Shown here one piece after another: positions 47,354-54,604 of a DNA stretch of 64,000 bases. Source of the DNA: Methylophilaceae bacterium LSUCC0401 (GTDB lineage: Bacteria > Pseudomonadota > Gammaproteobacteria > Burkholderiales > Methylophilaceae). The stretch covers positions 372,001 to 436,000 of the forward strand of contig CP103442.1 of NCBI GenBank assembly GCA_024919035.1. Reading direction: 5' to 3'. Made by a program: the position numbers and the translations under genes. The number at the start of each line of letters is the position of its first letter. The first letter of the stretch is position 1. The notes below the pieces were generated by a model. It worked only from the letters and a program-made list of their open reading frames with translations, did no database searches and was not told the origin of the DNA.

Positions 47354-47811
47354 AAATTCATTATATAGAAATAAAACTAAGAAGCGGTAATAAACAAATA
47401 TAAGTTATTGTTTTTATTAGATAAATTATTTTTATTAATTATATAACTCATTGTTTTATAAAGGTTTTAGCAAATAATTTTCACAAAAAAAATACTAAAT
47501 TTGATTAAAAAATAAGCAAAATTAGTAAGTCATTGTCTGGATTAAAATTAATTTTTAAACTATCAGCACCTAAACAAAAAATCCACAAAGTTATCCTCAA
47601 AAATTGTGGAAATCTAATTAGGAAAAGTTAATTCTTTGCTGAAAAAAATACTCAATTCCAATGAATTTTAATAAGTTTGGAGAAATGGATTATACATATG
47701 AACCTTATGAAAACTACCGTTATTATTTTTATATATAAAGTTACAAACATTAAAAGTTACAAACATTTATAAATTATTGTTTTTATTATAAAAAATGATA
47801 AGATCGTCTCA
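47354..47811 (+). other. AT-rich non-coding right end of the element
   Basis: No gene is apparent in this 458-base stretch. It holds a 20-base near-perfect direct repeat (47400-47419 and 47769-47788, ATAARTTATTGTTTTTATTA), three weak DnaA-box-like sequences around 47579-47612 (ATCCACA, TTATCCTCA, TTGTGGAAA), and the TTACAAACA repeats near the end. This would fit an attachment-site arm and perhaps a replication origin, but the DnaA boxes are imperfect. Confidence 0.45.
47737..47767 (+). repeat. Direct repeat inside the right end, candidate integrase arm sites
   Basis: AAAGTTACAAACATT occurs twice in tandem (47737-47751 and 47753-47767), about 45-75 bases from the crossover core. Each copy contains the 9-mer TTACAAACA, found also as an inverted pair at the left end 52-88 bases from its core. 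The symmetry supports recognition by the integrase N-terminal domain. Confidence 0.6.
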
Positions 47812-47856
47812 CTCCTAAGGGGAGGGTCACACGTTCGATTCGTGTCGAGGGCGCCA
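47812..47856 (+). pseudogene. tRNA-Arg(CCU) 3' half at the right end of the 11.4-kb element
   Basis: The sequence begins with the anticodon loop CTCCTAA and continues through the 3' anticodon stem, variable loop, T arm (ACACG/CGTGT) and acceptor CGAGGGC-G-CCA. Before the loop stands TCTCA, which cannot form the stem, so no tRNA is made here. It differs from the copy at 49116-49160 by one base (A for G in the T stem), which makes the T stem fully Watson-Crick. Joined to the 5' half at 36377-36414 it would give a perfect tRNA. Confidence 0.88.
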
Positions 47857-47911
47857 CATTGTATATTTCAGAGAGTTGATTTGGGCACAATGATCTAATT
47901 TTTTTTGTGAT

Positions 47912-48502
47912 TTATTCCAAGTTTGATCTAAGAAATAATTTCCCATCGATTTTTGAAAAAAGATTTTGATAGAATTCTGGATATTCGGTCATATCTTTTG
48001 TTTTTGTGTACGCTTCAAAACCTTTTTTACCAGAAACTTTAGCAGTAATTACTAATCTGACTTTTACTTTATCATTTTTTATTTCTTCAATATTAGTTGC
48101 AATGCTATATTTAGTTTGTTCATTTTCAGACATAAAAGGCAATATATTTGTAATAACCCCAGCAAATGGAAGAACTGCTCCAGCTGCTGCTCCAGCAGTT
48201 TGAGCCGCCATAATTTCATTTTCATTTCCTGATGATAATTCATCTCCATCTGCTGATATTACTCCGGTTTGAAAATCTGTAAATTTTATTTCAAAATGAT
48301 TATCTTGCAGAACTGATAAAACTGACCTATAAACCTCTTTATATGTATTTTCATATACTCTTGATTGAATTGCTTCAATTTCTGTGGGTGATTTAATTTG
48401 TTGATTTGGTGCATCAAAATTTTCATCATTTTCATTGGAGATTGATACGTTAAATAAAAATAAAAATGATGAAAATATAAATATCTTAAAAAGAACTTGC
48501 AT
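47912..48502 (-). CDS. Exported hypothetical protein (envelope)
   Basis: The 196-residue protein has a hydrophobic N-terminal export signal (LFKIFIFSSFLFLFNVSIS). The region YKEVYRSVLSVLQDNHFEIKFTDFQTGVISAD resembles a motif seen in several outer-membrane-associated lipoproteins of the general type that read a family of structural differences in two states, but there is no lipobox cysteine. A glycine/alanine hydrophobic stretch (TAGAAAGAVLPFAGV) lies in the middle. The start at 48502 is chosen because the signal begins there; an ATG five codons upstream is possible. It overlaps the upstream gene. Confidence 0.6.
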   Translation of the reverse strand: MQVLFKIFIFSSFLFLFNVSISNENDENFDAPNQQIKSPTEIEAIQSRVYENTYKEVYRSVLSVLQDNHFEIKFTDFQTGVISADGDELSSGNENEIMAAQTAGAAAGAVLPFAGVITNILPFMSENEQTKYSIATNIEEIKNDKVKVRLVITAKVSGKKGFEAYTKTKDMTEYPEFYQNLFSKIDGKLFLRSNLE

Positions 48503-48920
48503 GGTATGAAAAGTCATCTACTAGACTTTCTCTAAAATTAATTATTACTGTAAGAGTTTTTTGAGATTTTTGTATTTTTGACGATTTTTTTTGATCAGCA
48601 TATCCTCCTCCAACTCCAACATCATCACCGCCAAAGTTGGTAACAGCTCCAATTGCCCAACCTTTTTTATTAGATTCTTTTGTTTGCTCAGTGCTTAACT
48701 TATCATATACCCATGTTTCTCTGCCTTGTTTATCTTTTGTTACCATATTGGGTGAACCAATAGCTGCGACTATTTCTGATTGTGACAAACCTTTTTTAAG
48801 TGTTAATTGTATTTTACCTAGCGTCAATTTCTCAGAATTATCTATAGTTTCTGAATCTTCAGCAAAACATACACTTATTGCAAAAATAAATAAGACAACT
48901 AATTCTTTGATTGAAAACAT
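48486..48920 (-). CDS. SmpA/OmlA (BamE-like) domain protein
   Basis: After a signal peptide (about residues 1-20) the 144-residue protein contains a BamE/OmlA-like fold signature: LTLKKGLSQSEIVAAIGSPNMV, then DKQGRETWVYDK. These domains occur in small envelope lipoproteins; BamE itself helps assemble outer-membrane proteins. Here no lipobox is visible, and a glycine-rich insertion follows (NFGGDDVGVGGGYAD). It overlaps the next gene and lies within the small nested element. Confidence 0.65.
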   Translation of the reverse strand: MFSIKELVVLFIFAISVCFAEDSETIDNSEKLTLGKIQLTLKKGLSQSEIVAAIGSPNMVTKDKQGRETWVYDKLSTEQTKESNKKGWAIGAVTNFGGDDVGVGGGYADQKKSSKIQKSQKTLTVIINFRESLVDDFSYHASSF

Positions 48921-49092
48921 ATTTTAATTTTTATATTTCATTTCTTCTAGTTTAATATATATTGATTTTATTTACTATTTTAATTATGTTTTGATAAATT
49001 TGGGCACACTTGACACAATTTTCACCTCCAAATATACTCAATCGTACATTTTATAAACCGCTCAAAGGTGCATAAAATCAAGGTTTTAACAA

Positions 49093-49160
49093 AGCTCAGT
49101 GGATAGAGCATCCCCCTCCTAAGGGGAGGGTCGCACGTTCGATTCGTGTCGAGGGCGCCA
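49093..49160 (+). pseudogene. tRNA-Arg(CCU) lacking its 5' acceptor strand (right boundary)
   Basis: This copy holds the D arm, anticodon arm with loop CTCCTAA, T arm and the acceptor 3' strand CGAGGGC-G-CCA, but the bases before the D arm (TTTAACA) cannot pair with the acceptor. The first 30 bases are identical to 36385-36414 at the left boundary. The following CATTGTATATTTCAGA is shared with the sequence after 47856. It represents the original chromosomal 3' half and the end of the accessory DNA. Confidence 0.88.
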
Positions 49161-49279
49161 CATTGTATATTTCAGATAACTGATTTGGACACAATTTAGG
49201 CATACCAATTTACACAACTTTTGAACATTAGTAATATTTATGTGGTCTATGAGTTGTCGACAACAGTTTTATATTAAAT

Positions 49280-49711
49280 ATGAAAAACTACTTTTTTAAT
49301 AATCTTATTTTTTTGTTAGGATTTTTTGTATTACCTTTACATGCAATTGAAAGATCAATAGCATCGAATGATGCAGAGTTATATATTATTTCACCCATAG
49401 ACGGTGAAGTTGTTACAAGCCCTGTTAAGATAGTATTTGGTTTAAAGGGTATGGGCGTTGCGCCAGCTGGTATCAAATTTAATAATACGGGGCACCATCA
49501 TTTACTGATTAATGTTGATGATCTTCCAGATATTAATTTACCAATTCCAAGTGACGATAAGCATAAACATTTTGGTAAGGGTCAAACAGAAACTGTAATT
49601 GAGTTGGAACCAGGACAGCATTCATTGCAGTTAATTCTTGGCGATCATATGCATGTTCCTCACAATCCTGTTGTTGTTTCAAAAAAAATTAAGATTAACG
49701 TTATTAAATAA
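49280..49711 (+). CDS. DUF4399 family exported protein
   Basis: A signal peptide of about 22 residues (FLLGFFVLPLHA) precedes a domain of about 120 residues with ISPIDGEVVTSPVKIVFGLKGMGVAPAG, GHHHLLIN and PGQHSLQLILGDHMHVPHNP. This histidine-rich pattern belongs to the DUF4399 family, whose role is unknown; metal binding in the periplasm is a plausible guess. It stands alone between the island boundary and the YqhA-type gene. Confidence 0.75.
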   Translation: MKNYFFNNLIFLLGFFVLPLHAIERSIASNDAELYIISPIDGEVVTSPVKIVFGLKGMGVAPAGIKFNNTGHHHLLINVDDLPDINLPIPSDDKHKHFGKGQTETVIELEPGQHSLQLILGDHMHVPHNPVVVSKKIKINVIK

Positions 49712-49828
49712 ATACTTTTGAAATAAAAATTAGGCACACTTGACTACAAAAAGGCATTCTATTCGGCAAATATTTACTTTAGATTAAGAATGCATATAAT
49801 TCATTAATAATAAATCTGGAGCAATTAT

Positions 49829-50353
49829 TTGAATAAGAACAATAAAGAACTAAGACCTTTGCCTAAGTGGATATTTATGAGCCGTTGGTTACAGGCCCCT
49901 TTATATATTGGCCTTATTGTGGCTCAAGGCGTATATGTTTGGCAGTTTTGGCAAGAGCTAATTCATCTGATTCACGAAGTCACTTTACTCACCATTACCG
50001 AAACTCATATTATGCTTATGGTATTGGGTTTGATTGATGTGGTGATGATTTCAAATCTATTAGTGATGGTGATTGTGGGCGGTTGGGAGACTTTTGTTTC
50101 TAGGCTTAAATTAGAAAATCATCCTGATGAACCTGAATGGTTGTCCCATGTTAATGCAGGTGTGCTAAAAGTTAAATTAGCAACAGCAATTATTGGGATT
50201 TCATCCATCCATTTATTAAAAACCTTTATTAATGCAGCGCAAATCAGTGAATCAGTCATGCTTTGGCAAACAATAATTCACGTTGTTTTCTTGTTATCTG
50301 CTATCGCGATTGCGTATACAGAAAAAATTGTAGGGTCAACTTTGAGGCATTAA
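49829..50353 (+). CDS. YqhA / UPF0114 family membrane protein
   Basis: The 174-residue protein has four hydrophobic segments and the family pattern [18 protein letters not shown] at its start, then [30 protein letters not shown]. The function of UPF0114 proteins is unknown. The start is TTG with GGAG about 9 bases before it. Confidence 0.88.
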   Translation: MNKNNKELRPLPKWIFMSRWLQAPLYIGLIVAQGVYVWQFWQELIHLIHEVTLLTITETHIMLMVLGLIDVVMISNLLVMVIVGGWETFVSRLKLENHPDEPEWLSHVNAGVLKVKLATAIIGISSIHLLKTFINAAQISESVMLWQTIIHVVFLLSAIAIAYTEKIVGSTLRH

Positions 50354-50467
50354 AAAGTTGGCTTTTAGGAATTTTTTATTACAGATCAAGCTTTTATTTA
50401 AAGCTCTAATATTTATTAATTTTTTAAAAAACCATAAACAATCATTTTTTCATTAAAAGGAAATTAT

Positions 50468-51343
50468 ATGTCTAGAATTTTTTATTTTCTGCTTACCAAT
50501 CTTGCTATTGTATTTGTGTTATCAATTACGATGAGCCTGTTTGGAATTGGCGGCTATCTTGATGCCAATGGCATTAATTATCAAAGTCTTCTGATATTTA
50601 CCGCTTGTTTTGGTTTTGGTGGTGCATTTATTTCTTTAGCAATGTCCAAATGGACAGCTAAAAAAATGTCGGGCGCTCAAGTGATATTAAATCCTTCCAA
50701 TGAGGAAGAGAAATGGTTGTTAGACACAGTTTCTAAACAAGCTCATATGGCTGGAATCGGTATGCCTGAAGTTGCCATTTTTGCCTCTGAACAACTCAAC
50801 GCATTTGCAACGGGAATGAGTAAAAACAGTTCCTTAGTCGCGGTATCACAAGGCCTTTTAAAACACATGACTAGAAATGAGGCTGAAGCTGTATTGGCCC
50901 ACGAAATATCGCATATCGCCAATGGTGATATGGTGACCTTGACTTTAATTCAAGGTGTTGTGAATACCTTTGTGATGTTTTTATCACGAGTGATTGGGTA
51001 CACTGTAGATAAAGTTGTTTTTAAGACGAAAAATGGTGTGGGTCCAGCATTTTATATCACCATGATTTTTGCTGAGATAATCTTAGGGATATTGGCATCG
51101 ATCATTGTGATGTGGTTTTCTAGACAAAGAGAATTTAGAGCTGATTTAGGCGGTGCAAAACTGTCCTCTAAAGAAAATATGATTCAGGCATTAGAAAAGT
51201 TAAAAACATTTTACTCACCTTCAAAGCTTCCTAAACAGATGACGGCTTTCGGTGTGTCTGGGGATAAAAAATTAGGTTTAATGGAGCTTTTCGCAAGCCA
51301 CCCTCCTTTAGAGAAGAGAATAGCGTATCTTAGGTCTATCTAA
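50468..51343 (+). CDS. htpX: Membrane zinc protease HtpX
   Basis: HtpX degrades misfolded inner-membrane proteins together with FtsH. Two membrane helices lead, then the zinc motif HEISH in EAVLAHEISHIANGD, two more helices, and the third ligand region in REFRADLGGAKL. It has 291 residues, the normal size. AAAGGA stands about 6 bases before the ATG. Confidence 0.96.
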   Translation: MSRIFYFLLTNLAIVFVLSITMSLFGIGGYLDANGINYQSLLIFTACFGFGGAFISLAMSKWTAKKMSGAQVILNPSNEEEKWLLDTVSKQAHMAGIGMPEVAIFASEQLNAFATGMSKNSSLVAVSQGLLKHMTRNEAEAVLAHEISHIANGDMVTLTLIQGVVNTFVMFLSRVIGYTVDKVVFKTKNGVGPAFYITMIFAEIILGILASIIVMWFSRQREFRADLGGAKLSSKENMIQALEKLKTFYSPSKLPKQMTAFGVSGDKKLGLMELFASHPPLEKRIAYLRSI

Positions 51344-51358
51344 TATGGAATTATCTCA

Positions 51359-51988
51359 TTGAAATTTTCAGGTGCATTAATCCCATTATGTTTAACTGTT
51401 ATGTCGCTCATCAATTTTCGAGTTATGGCCACTGAAGAGCCGGAGTTTACTTTAATTTCTCAAGAAAATGCGATTGAGGTTAGGGAATATAAGCCAAAAA
51501 TAATTGCCCGTGTTGAGGTGGAAGGTGACTTTGATGACGCCTCTTCAAAAGGGTTTAAGCTGTTGGCTGACTATATCTTTGGAAATAATTTGCTCAATGG
51601 TGAGTCTCAGAAAATTAGCATGACTGCCCCTGTTGAGATGACCCCATTAGCTGAAGATATAGTAATGACAAGTGCGATTATGAAGGGTGAGGCCAATCAT
51701 AAGTGGCAGGTAAATTTTGTCATGCCTAAGGAATATACACTGGATTCATTACCCCGACCAAATAATGAACAGGTAAAAATTATTGAGATTCCAAAAGAGA
51801 AGTACGCCGTGATTGTTTTTTCAGGACTGGTGCGAGATTCAAGCTACACTGAAAAAGCTCAATTACTTAACGATTTTATTATGACGAATAATATGACCCA
51901 GCTTGAAGCAATAAAAATTGCAAGATATAACCCACCGTGGACGTTACCTTTTTTTAGACGCAATGAGTTAATGGTAAAAATTAAATAG
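51359..51988 (+). CDS. SOUL family heme-binding-like protein
   Basis: The 209-residue protein has a signal peptide (TTG start, hydrophobic region ending about residue 24) and a SOUL domain with EVREYKPKIIARVEVEG, KISMTAPVEMTPL, and YNPPWTLPFFRRNELMV. Such proteins bind heme or related ligands; the physiological role in bacteria is unclear. A terminator follows directly. Confidence 0.88.
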   Translation: MKFSGALIPLCLTVMSLINFRVMATEEPEFTLISQENAIEVREYKPKIIARVEVEGDFDDASSKGFKLLADYIFGNNLLNGESQKISMTAPVEMTPLAEDIVMTSAIMKGEANHKWQVNFVMPKEYTLDSLPRPNNEQVKIIEIPKEKYAVIVFSGLVRDSSYTEKAQLLNDFIMTNNMTQLEAIKIARYNPPWTLPFFRRNELMVKIK

Positions 51989-51997
51989 GACAAATAC

Positions 51998-52033
51998 TTG
52001 GGTTAACCATTGAGGCATTAACCCAACCTTTTT
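51998..52033 (+). terminator. Intrinsic terminator after the SOUL gene
   Basis: A perfect 9-base stem TTGGGTTAA (51998-52006) and TTAACCCAA (52018-52026) with an 11-base loop is followed by CCTTTTTC. It can end the SOUL transcript. Its reverse strand is the tail of the small convergent gene. Confidence 0.75.
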
Positions 52034-52152
52034 CATTCTGTATCAGTTTTCTTTTCTAAGTATTCTTTTAGTTTTGCTTGATACTCCTCATCTGACAAAC
52101 TATGCCAACCAATACATTCTCCCGTTGGGCTTCTTCCGCAACCACAGTCCAT
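52033..52152 (-). CDS. Small cysteine-rich N-terminus protein (39 residues)
   Basis: The frame encodes MDCGCGRSPTGECIGWHSL followed by an acidic helix (DEEYQAKLKEYLEKK). AAGGAG stands 6 bases before the ATG. The three cysteines and the WHxLSxEEY pattern are reminiscent of very small proteins widespread in aquatic proteobacteria. The function is unknown; metal binding is possible. Confidence 0.6.
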   Translation of the reverse strand: MDCGCGRSPTGECIGWHSLSDEEYQAKLKEYLEKKTDTE

Positions 52153-52253
52153 ATTGAACTCCTTATGTGTTATTTAGATTTCAGTATACACGCCCCTGAG
52201 AATTGTGTGCTGAGGATGTGGGTGAAGTATATCGTTTAATTTGATAGTCGTTT

Positions 52254-52616
52254 TTAGTGATTAAAAAACTTCGATTCTGAGTTTTTATTTAATAATTCAA
52301 CACGCTCAATAAAGTTCGGATCGTGCTTGGCAATAACCTCATTGGCTTTATAGATATTTTTAAATTTATCTTCCAAGGCTGTTAAGTAGACCTGGCATTC
52401 GTTTTCATTTAATTTTTTAGCATTAGCTAGACTTTCCTCGAAAGCTTTCGGCGTGAACAGGGGGTAAAATTCTTTGATGTCCCTGATGGCGCTTTTAAAA
52501 AAAACAGAGTCAAGTTCTTCATGGACCACATGAGATAATCTTTCAATAGCCTCTGGCAATAAATTCATTAACGAATAAGTATTGATTAAAAAACTTTTGA
52601 TAAGGACTTCATTCAT
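52254..52616 (-). CDS. Hypothetical helical protein
   Basis: I do not recognise the 120-residue protein. It is predicted to be all helical and is rich in Glu, Lys and Asn, with no cysteines, signal peptide or membrane segment. It lies on the same strand as the alkyltransferase gene upstream with a 34-base gap and may be cotranscribed with it. Confidence 0.5.
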   Translation of the reverse strand: MNEVLIKSFLINTYSLMNLLPEAIERLSHVVHEELDSVFFKSAIRDIKEFYPLFTPKAFEESLANAKKLNENECQVYLTALEDKFKNIYKANEVIAKHDPNFIERVELLNKNSESKFFNH

Positions 52617-52650
52617 AAATTCTTAATTTTGATGGCGTGTATCAATGATA

Positions 52651-52926
52651 TCAAACCTTAAAGCCTTCTGTTTTCAATAACGCTATTTTTTTTGGACTCT
52701 CTTTCTCGCCAAGGTAGTCGCCAATTTTTCCATTGGAATTAATCACTCGATGACAAGGAATTTGTAGGGGCAGGGGATTTTTTCGACAGGCGGTTGCCAC
52801 CGCTCGATAAGCTTTAGGATGGCCAATTTGGATGGCAATCTCTTTATAAGTTCTCACTTCTCCTTTTGGGATGGTGAGAATAGCCTCCCACACCTTGAGT
52901 TGAAATTGTGTGCCTGAGAATGTCAT
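52651..52926 (-). CDS. Short O6-alkylguanine-DNA alkyltransferase (C-terminal domain only)
   Basis: The 91-residue protein consists only of the DNA-binding and active-site domain of Ogt/MGMT. The helix-turn-helix is in GEVRTYKEIAIQIGHPKAYRAVATACRKNP and the acceptor cysteine in IPCHRVI, so it could remove alkyl groups from guanine. Alkyltransferase-like (ATL) proteins of this size usually have W in place of the cysteine; here it is retained. The usual N-terminal domain is missing. Confidence 0.85.
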   Translation of the reverse strand: MTFSGTQFQLKVWEAILTIPKGEVRTYKEIAIQIGHPKAYRAVATACRKNPLPLQIPCHRVINSNGKIGDYLGEKESPKKIALLKTEGFKV

Positions 52927-53022
52927 GGTTTAAATTTAAAGAATTAGTGTATTGTTGACTAATAGTTTTTACTTATCACAGGCATATAAACAATGAATTA
53001 TATTTAACATAGATAACCTCCT

Positions 53023-53184
53023 ATGATGATGTTTCTAATTTTACTTTTAGGAATAATGATGATCAAACAAATAACCGTTATCAATGATGACAGTAAACAG
53101 TTGGACAGCTTAGATAAAAATATATGCCAAGATAACAAAGAGTGTCAAAAAAGGCTCATTGAGGCCATGGCCGATTGTGACTAA
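53023..53184 (+). CDS. Small exported or membrane-anchored protein
   Basis: The 53-residue frame begins with a hydrophobic stretch (MFLILLLGIMM) and then has DSLDKNICQDNKECQKRLIEAMADCD, with three cysteines in the mature part. A second start (ATGATGATC, preceded by AGGA) would remove the hydrophobic part. It is convergent with the AlpA-like gene, with adjacent stops. The function is unknown. Confidence 0.4.
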   Translation: MMMFLILLLGIMMIKQITVINDDSKQLDSLDKNICQDNKECQKRLIEAMADCD

Positions 53185-53397
53185 CTAAAAATCAAGATTT
53201 TGATGATCGACCCAGTCGACCGTTTGTTGCTGCTGGGCAACCCAATTTTCGATCACGGCATAGCTCCAGATCGTGACTCGATCATTGATCTGCATAGGGG
53301 GCGGAAATTTTCCTTCGGCGATCCATTTTTTTAAGGTCTCTTGATTGATTTTTAATGAATCGGTAATGTCTTTGAGATTTAAATAGGTATCTTTCAT
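53185..53397 (-). CDS. AlpA/excisionase-like helix-turn-helix protein
   Basis: The 70-residue protein has the MerR-like winged helix of AlpA and phage excisionases: DITDSLKINQETLKKWIAEGKFPPPMQIND, then WSYAVIENWVAQQQ. Such proteins activate integrase genes or assist excision. Here it stands 4 kb outside the island and no integrase is adjacent, so it may be a domesticated regulator. Confidence 0.75.
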   Translation of the reverse strand: MKDTYLNLKDITDSLKINQETLKKWIAEGKFPPPMQINDRVTIWSYAVIENWVAQQQQTVDWVDHQNLDF

Positions 53398-53445
53398 TCT
53401 GATTAATCTAACATAATTTAATACAACATTCGGTAGAATAACTGT

Positions 53446-53625
53446 ATGGAATCTGATTTGACCCGTCTCATTGGAATTATTTTAATTGCCCTCATGGTTG
53501 GATTTTTTTATCGCAATGCCATAAGAAGTATTTTGGACACCCCAAAAGAGTCATGCATATTAGCCATTCCAGTGATTGCTCTAGGGATTATGTTTTACTT
53601 TTTTTTTAAATCAAAAGGGTTTTAA
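53446..53625 (+). CDS. Small two-helix membrane protein
   Basis: The 59-residue frame has two hydrophobic segments (residues 6-21 and 37-54) with a basic loop between them. It is divergent from the AlpA-like gene and 5 bases upstream of the outer-membrane-like protein gene, so it may be the first gene of the following operon. No family is recognised. Confidence 0.5.
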   Translation: MESDLTRLIGIILIALMVGFFYRNAIRSILDTPKESCILAIPVIALGIMFYFFFKSKGF

Positions 53626-53630
53626 AAAAA

Positions 53631-54275
53631 ATGAAAGTAATTTTTTTAATTTTATTGCTTTTCACTCATACCTTGATTGCCCAACCGATTAGCTATAAGG
53701 GTTCTGTGAACAGTATGACCGATGTTGGCAAACGCTTCGCTTCTATTGAAAGCAATTATGCTTATGATGCGAAGAATGCAGTGGGTGTAAAGTTTTTTCA
53801 CATGGATAACAATGACAGGCAACGCGATGGGTTTGAGGTCAATCATCTGCATCGTTTGTATCGATCGAATCAAAAACATTCACAGATGAATATCTGGCTA
53901 TTTGGAGGCCTGGGTTATCTTGAGGGATCTAATGAGCGGGCTGGGGGCGACCAAAACATCAGCACTGCATTTGTTAGCCCTGCCTTGCAGTGGGATTATG
54001 AAACGAAAAGAGTCTTTTTATTAGCAAGCCACCAGTTCATTCGGGGTGACTCGATCAATCATGATACGACAAAACTAAAAGCGGGTTTTTCATTCTATGA
54101 AACGAGCTATGATGAGACCCAACCCTGGCTGATTTTGGATGTGATGAACATCAATGGAATAAATTCGAGACCCGAAGTAACCCCCATGTTGCGCTTAATT
54201 AATAAGGCACTTTATCTCGAGGGCGGAGTCTCAAACATGGGCAACCCCAGGTTGCATGTGATGTATACATTTTAA
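53631..54275 (+). CDS. Predicted outer-membrane beta-barrel protein, unknown function
   Basis: A signal peptide ends near residue 18 (LLLFTHTLIAQP). The mature 195 residues show alternating aromatic/hydrophobic strands (NAVGVKFFHM, MNIWLFGGLGYLEG, KRVFLLASHQFI, RLHVMYTF) and end in phenylalanine, as outer-membrane barrels do. It precedes a MerP/MerT-like pair and may provide metal passage across the outer membrane; this is inferred from context only. Confidence 0.6.
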   Translation: MKVIFLILLLFTHTLIAQPISYKGSVNSMTDVGKRFASIESNYAYDAKNAVGVKFFHMDNNDRQRDGFEVNHLHRLYRSNQKHSQMNIWLFGGLGYLEGSNERAGGDQNISTAFVSPALQWDYETKRVFLLASHQFIRGDSINHDTTKLKAGFSFYETSYDETQPWLILDVMNINGINSRPEVTPMLRLINKALYLEGGVSNMGNPRLHVMYTF

Positions 54276-54292
54276 TAATGAAGGAGGAAGGC

Positions 54293-54604
54293 ATGAAAAA
54301 AATATGGTTATTATTGTTACTGATGAGCCCAAGCCTGTGGGCGGTCTCACAAAAAATTGAGGTCAATGGCATGGTCTGCGCCTTTTGTGCCCAAGGGATT
54401 GAGAAAAGTTTGAATAATATCGCTACAACCAAGGACGTGTATGTCAATTTGGATGAGGGCTTTGTGATCCTCGAAAGTCAAAGTGAAGGGGTAGCAGAAG
54501 ACAAGATTAAAAAAATTATTGTTGACGCGGGGTATGATGTGACCCAAATTTCATTGATTGCTGAGACCGCTGAACACATTCGAAAACAGTATGAAAAAAA
54601 ATAG
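54293..54604 (+). CDS. MerP-like periplasmic heavy-metal-binding protein
   Basis: A signal peptide (residues 1-17, KIWLLLLLMSPSLWA) is followed by a heavy-metal-associated domain with CAFC in NGMVCAFCAQGIEKSL, where M-x-C-x2-C binds one soft metal ion. The C-terminus is extended by about 20 residues (AETAEHIRKQYEKK). The ATG at 54293 is chosen over one 5 codons earlier because AGGAGG stands about 8 bases before it. It overlaps the MerT-like gene by 14 bases. Confidence 0.82.
   Translation: MKKIWLLLLLMSPSLWAVSQKIEVNGMVCAFCAQGIEKSLNNIATTKDVYVNLDEGFVILESQSEGVAEDKIKKIIVDAGYDVTQISLIAETAEHIRKQYEKK

Larger units (their letters stand above)
36415..47818 (+). mobile_element. 11.4-kb integrative element inserted in the tRNA-Arg anticodon loop
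   Basis: The boundaries are the direct repeats CTCCTAA within the two tRNA fragments. The content supports an autonomous element: a tyrosine integrase at the left end, a tRNA-Arg(CCU), a restriction-modification operon, a serine recombinase, a HUH-type Rep-like protein, a ribbon-helix-helix protein, a Cas4/RecB-like nuclease and many small unknown genes. Repeats resembling integrase arm sites occur inside both ends. No capsid, tail, terminase or conjugation genes are visible, so it is neither a complete phage nor an ICE. The element class cannot be named from sequence alone. Confidence 0.85.
47819..49122 (+). mobile_element. Nested 1.3-kb element or remnant without integrase
   Basis: The segment is bounded by the tRNA-Arg 3' half at its left and by a 30-base copy of the tRNA D arm and anticodon arm at its right (49093-49122). 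It contains only two coupled envelope-protein genes. The arrangement is expected if a small element whose attachment site held most of the tRNA integrated first and rebuilt the gene. It may be a satellite moved by another element's integrase, or a remnant that lost its own. Confidence 0.6.

Noticed and set aside
36415..47818. Element considered as a prophage
   Set aside because: No terminase, portal, capsid, tail or lysis genes are visible; only integration, replication-like, defence and small unknown genes are present.
36415..47818. Element considered as an integrative conjugative element
   Set aside because: No type IV secretion, coupling protein or large relaxase is present; the HUH protein is too small for a conjugative relaxase with helicase.
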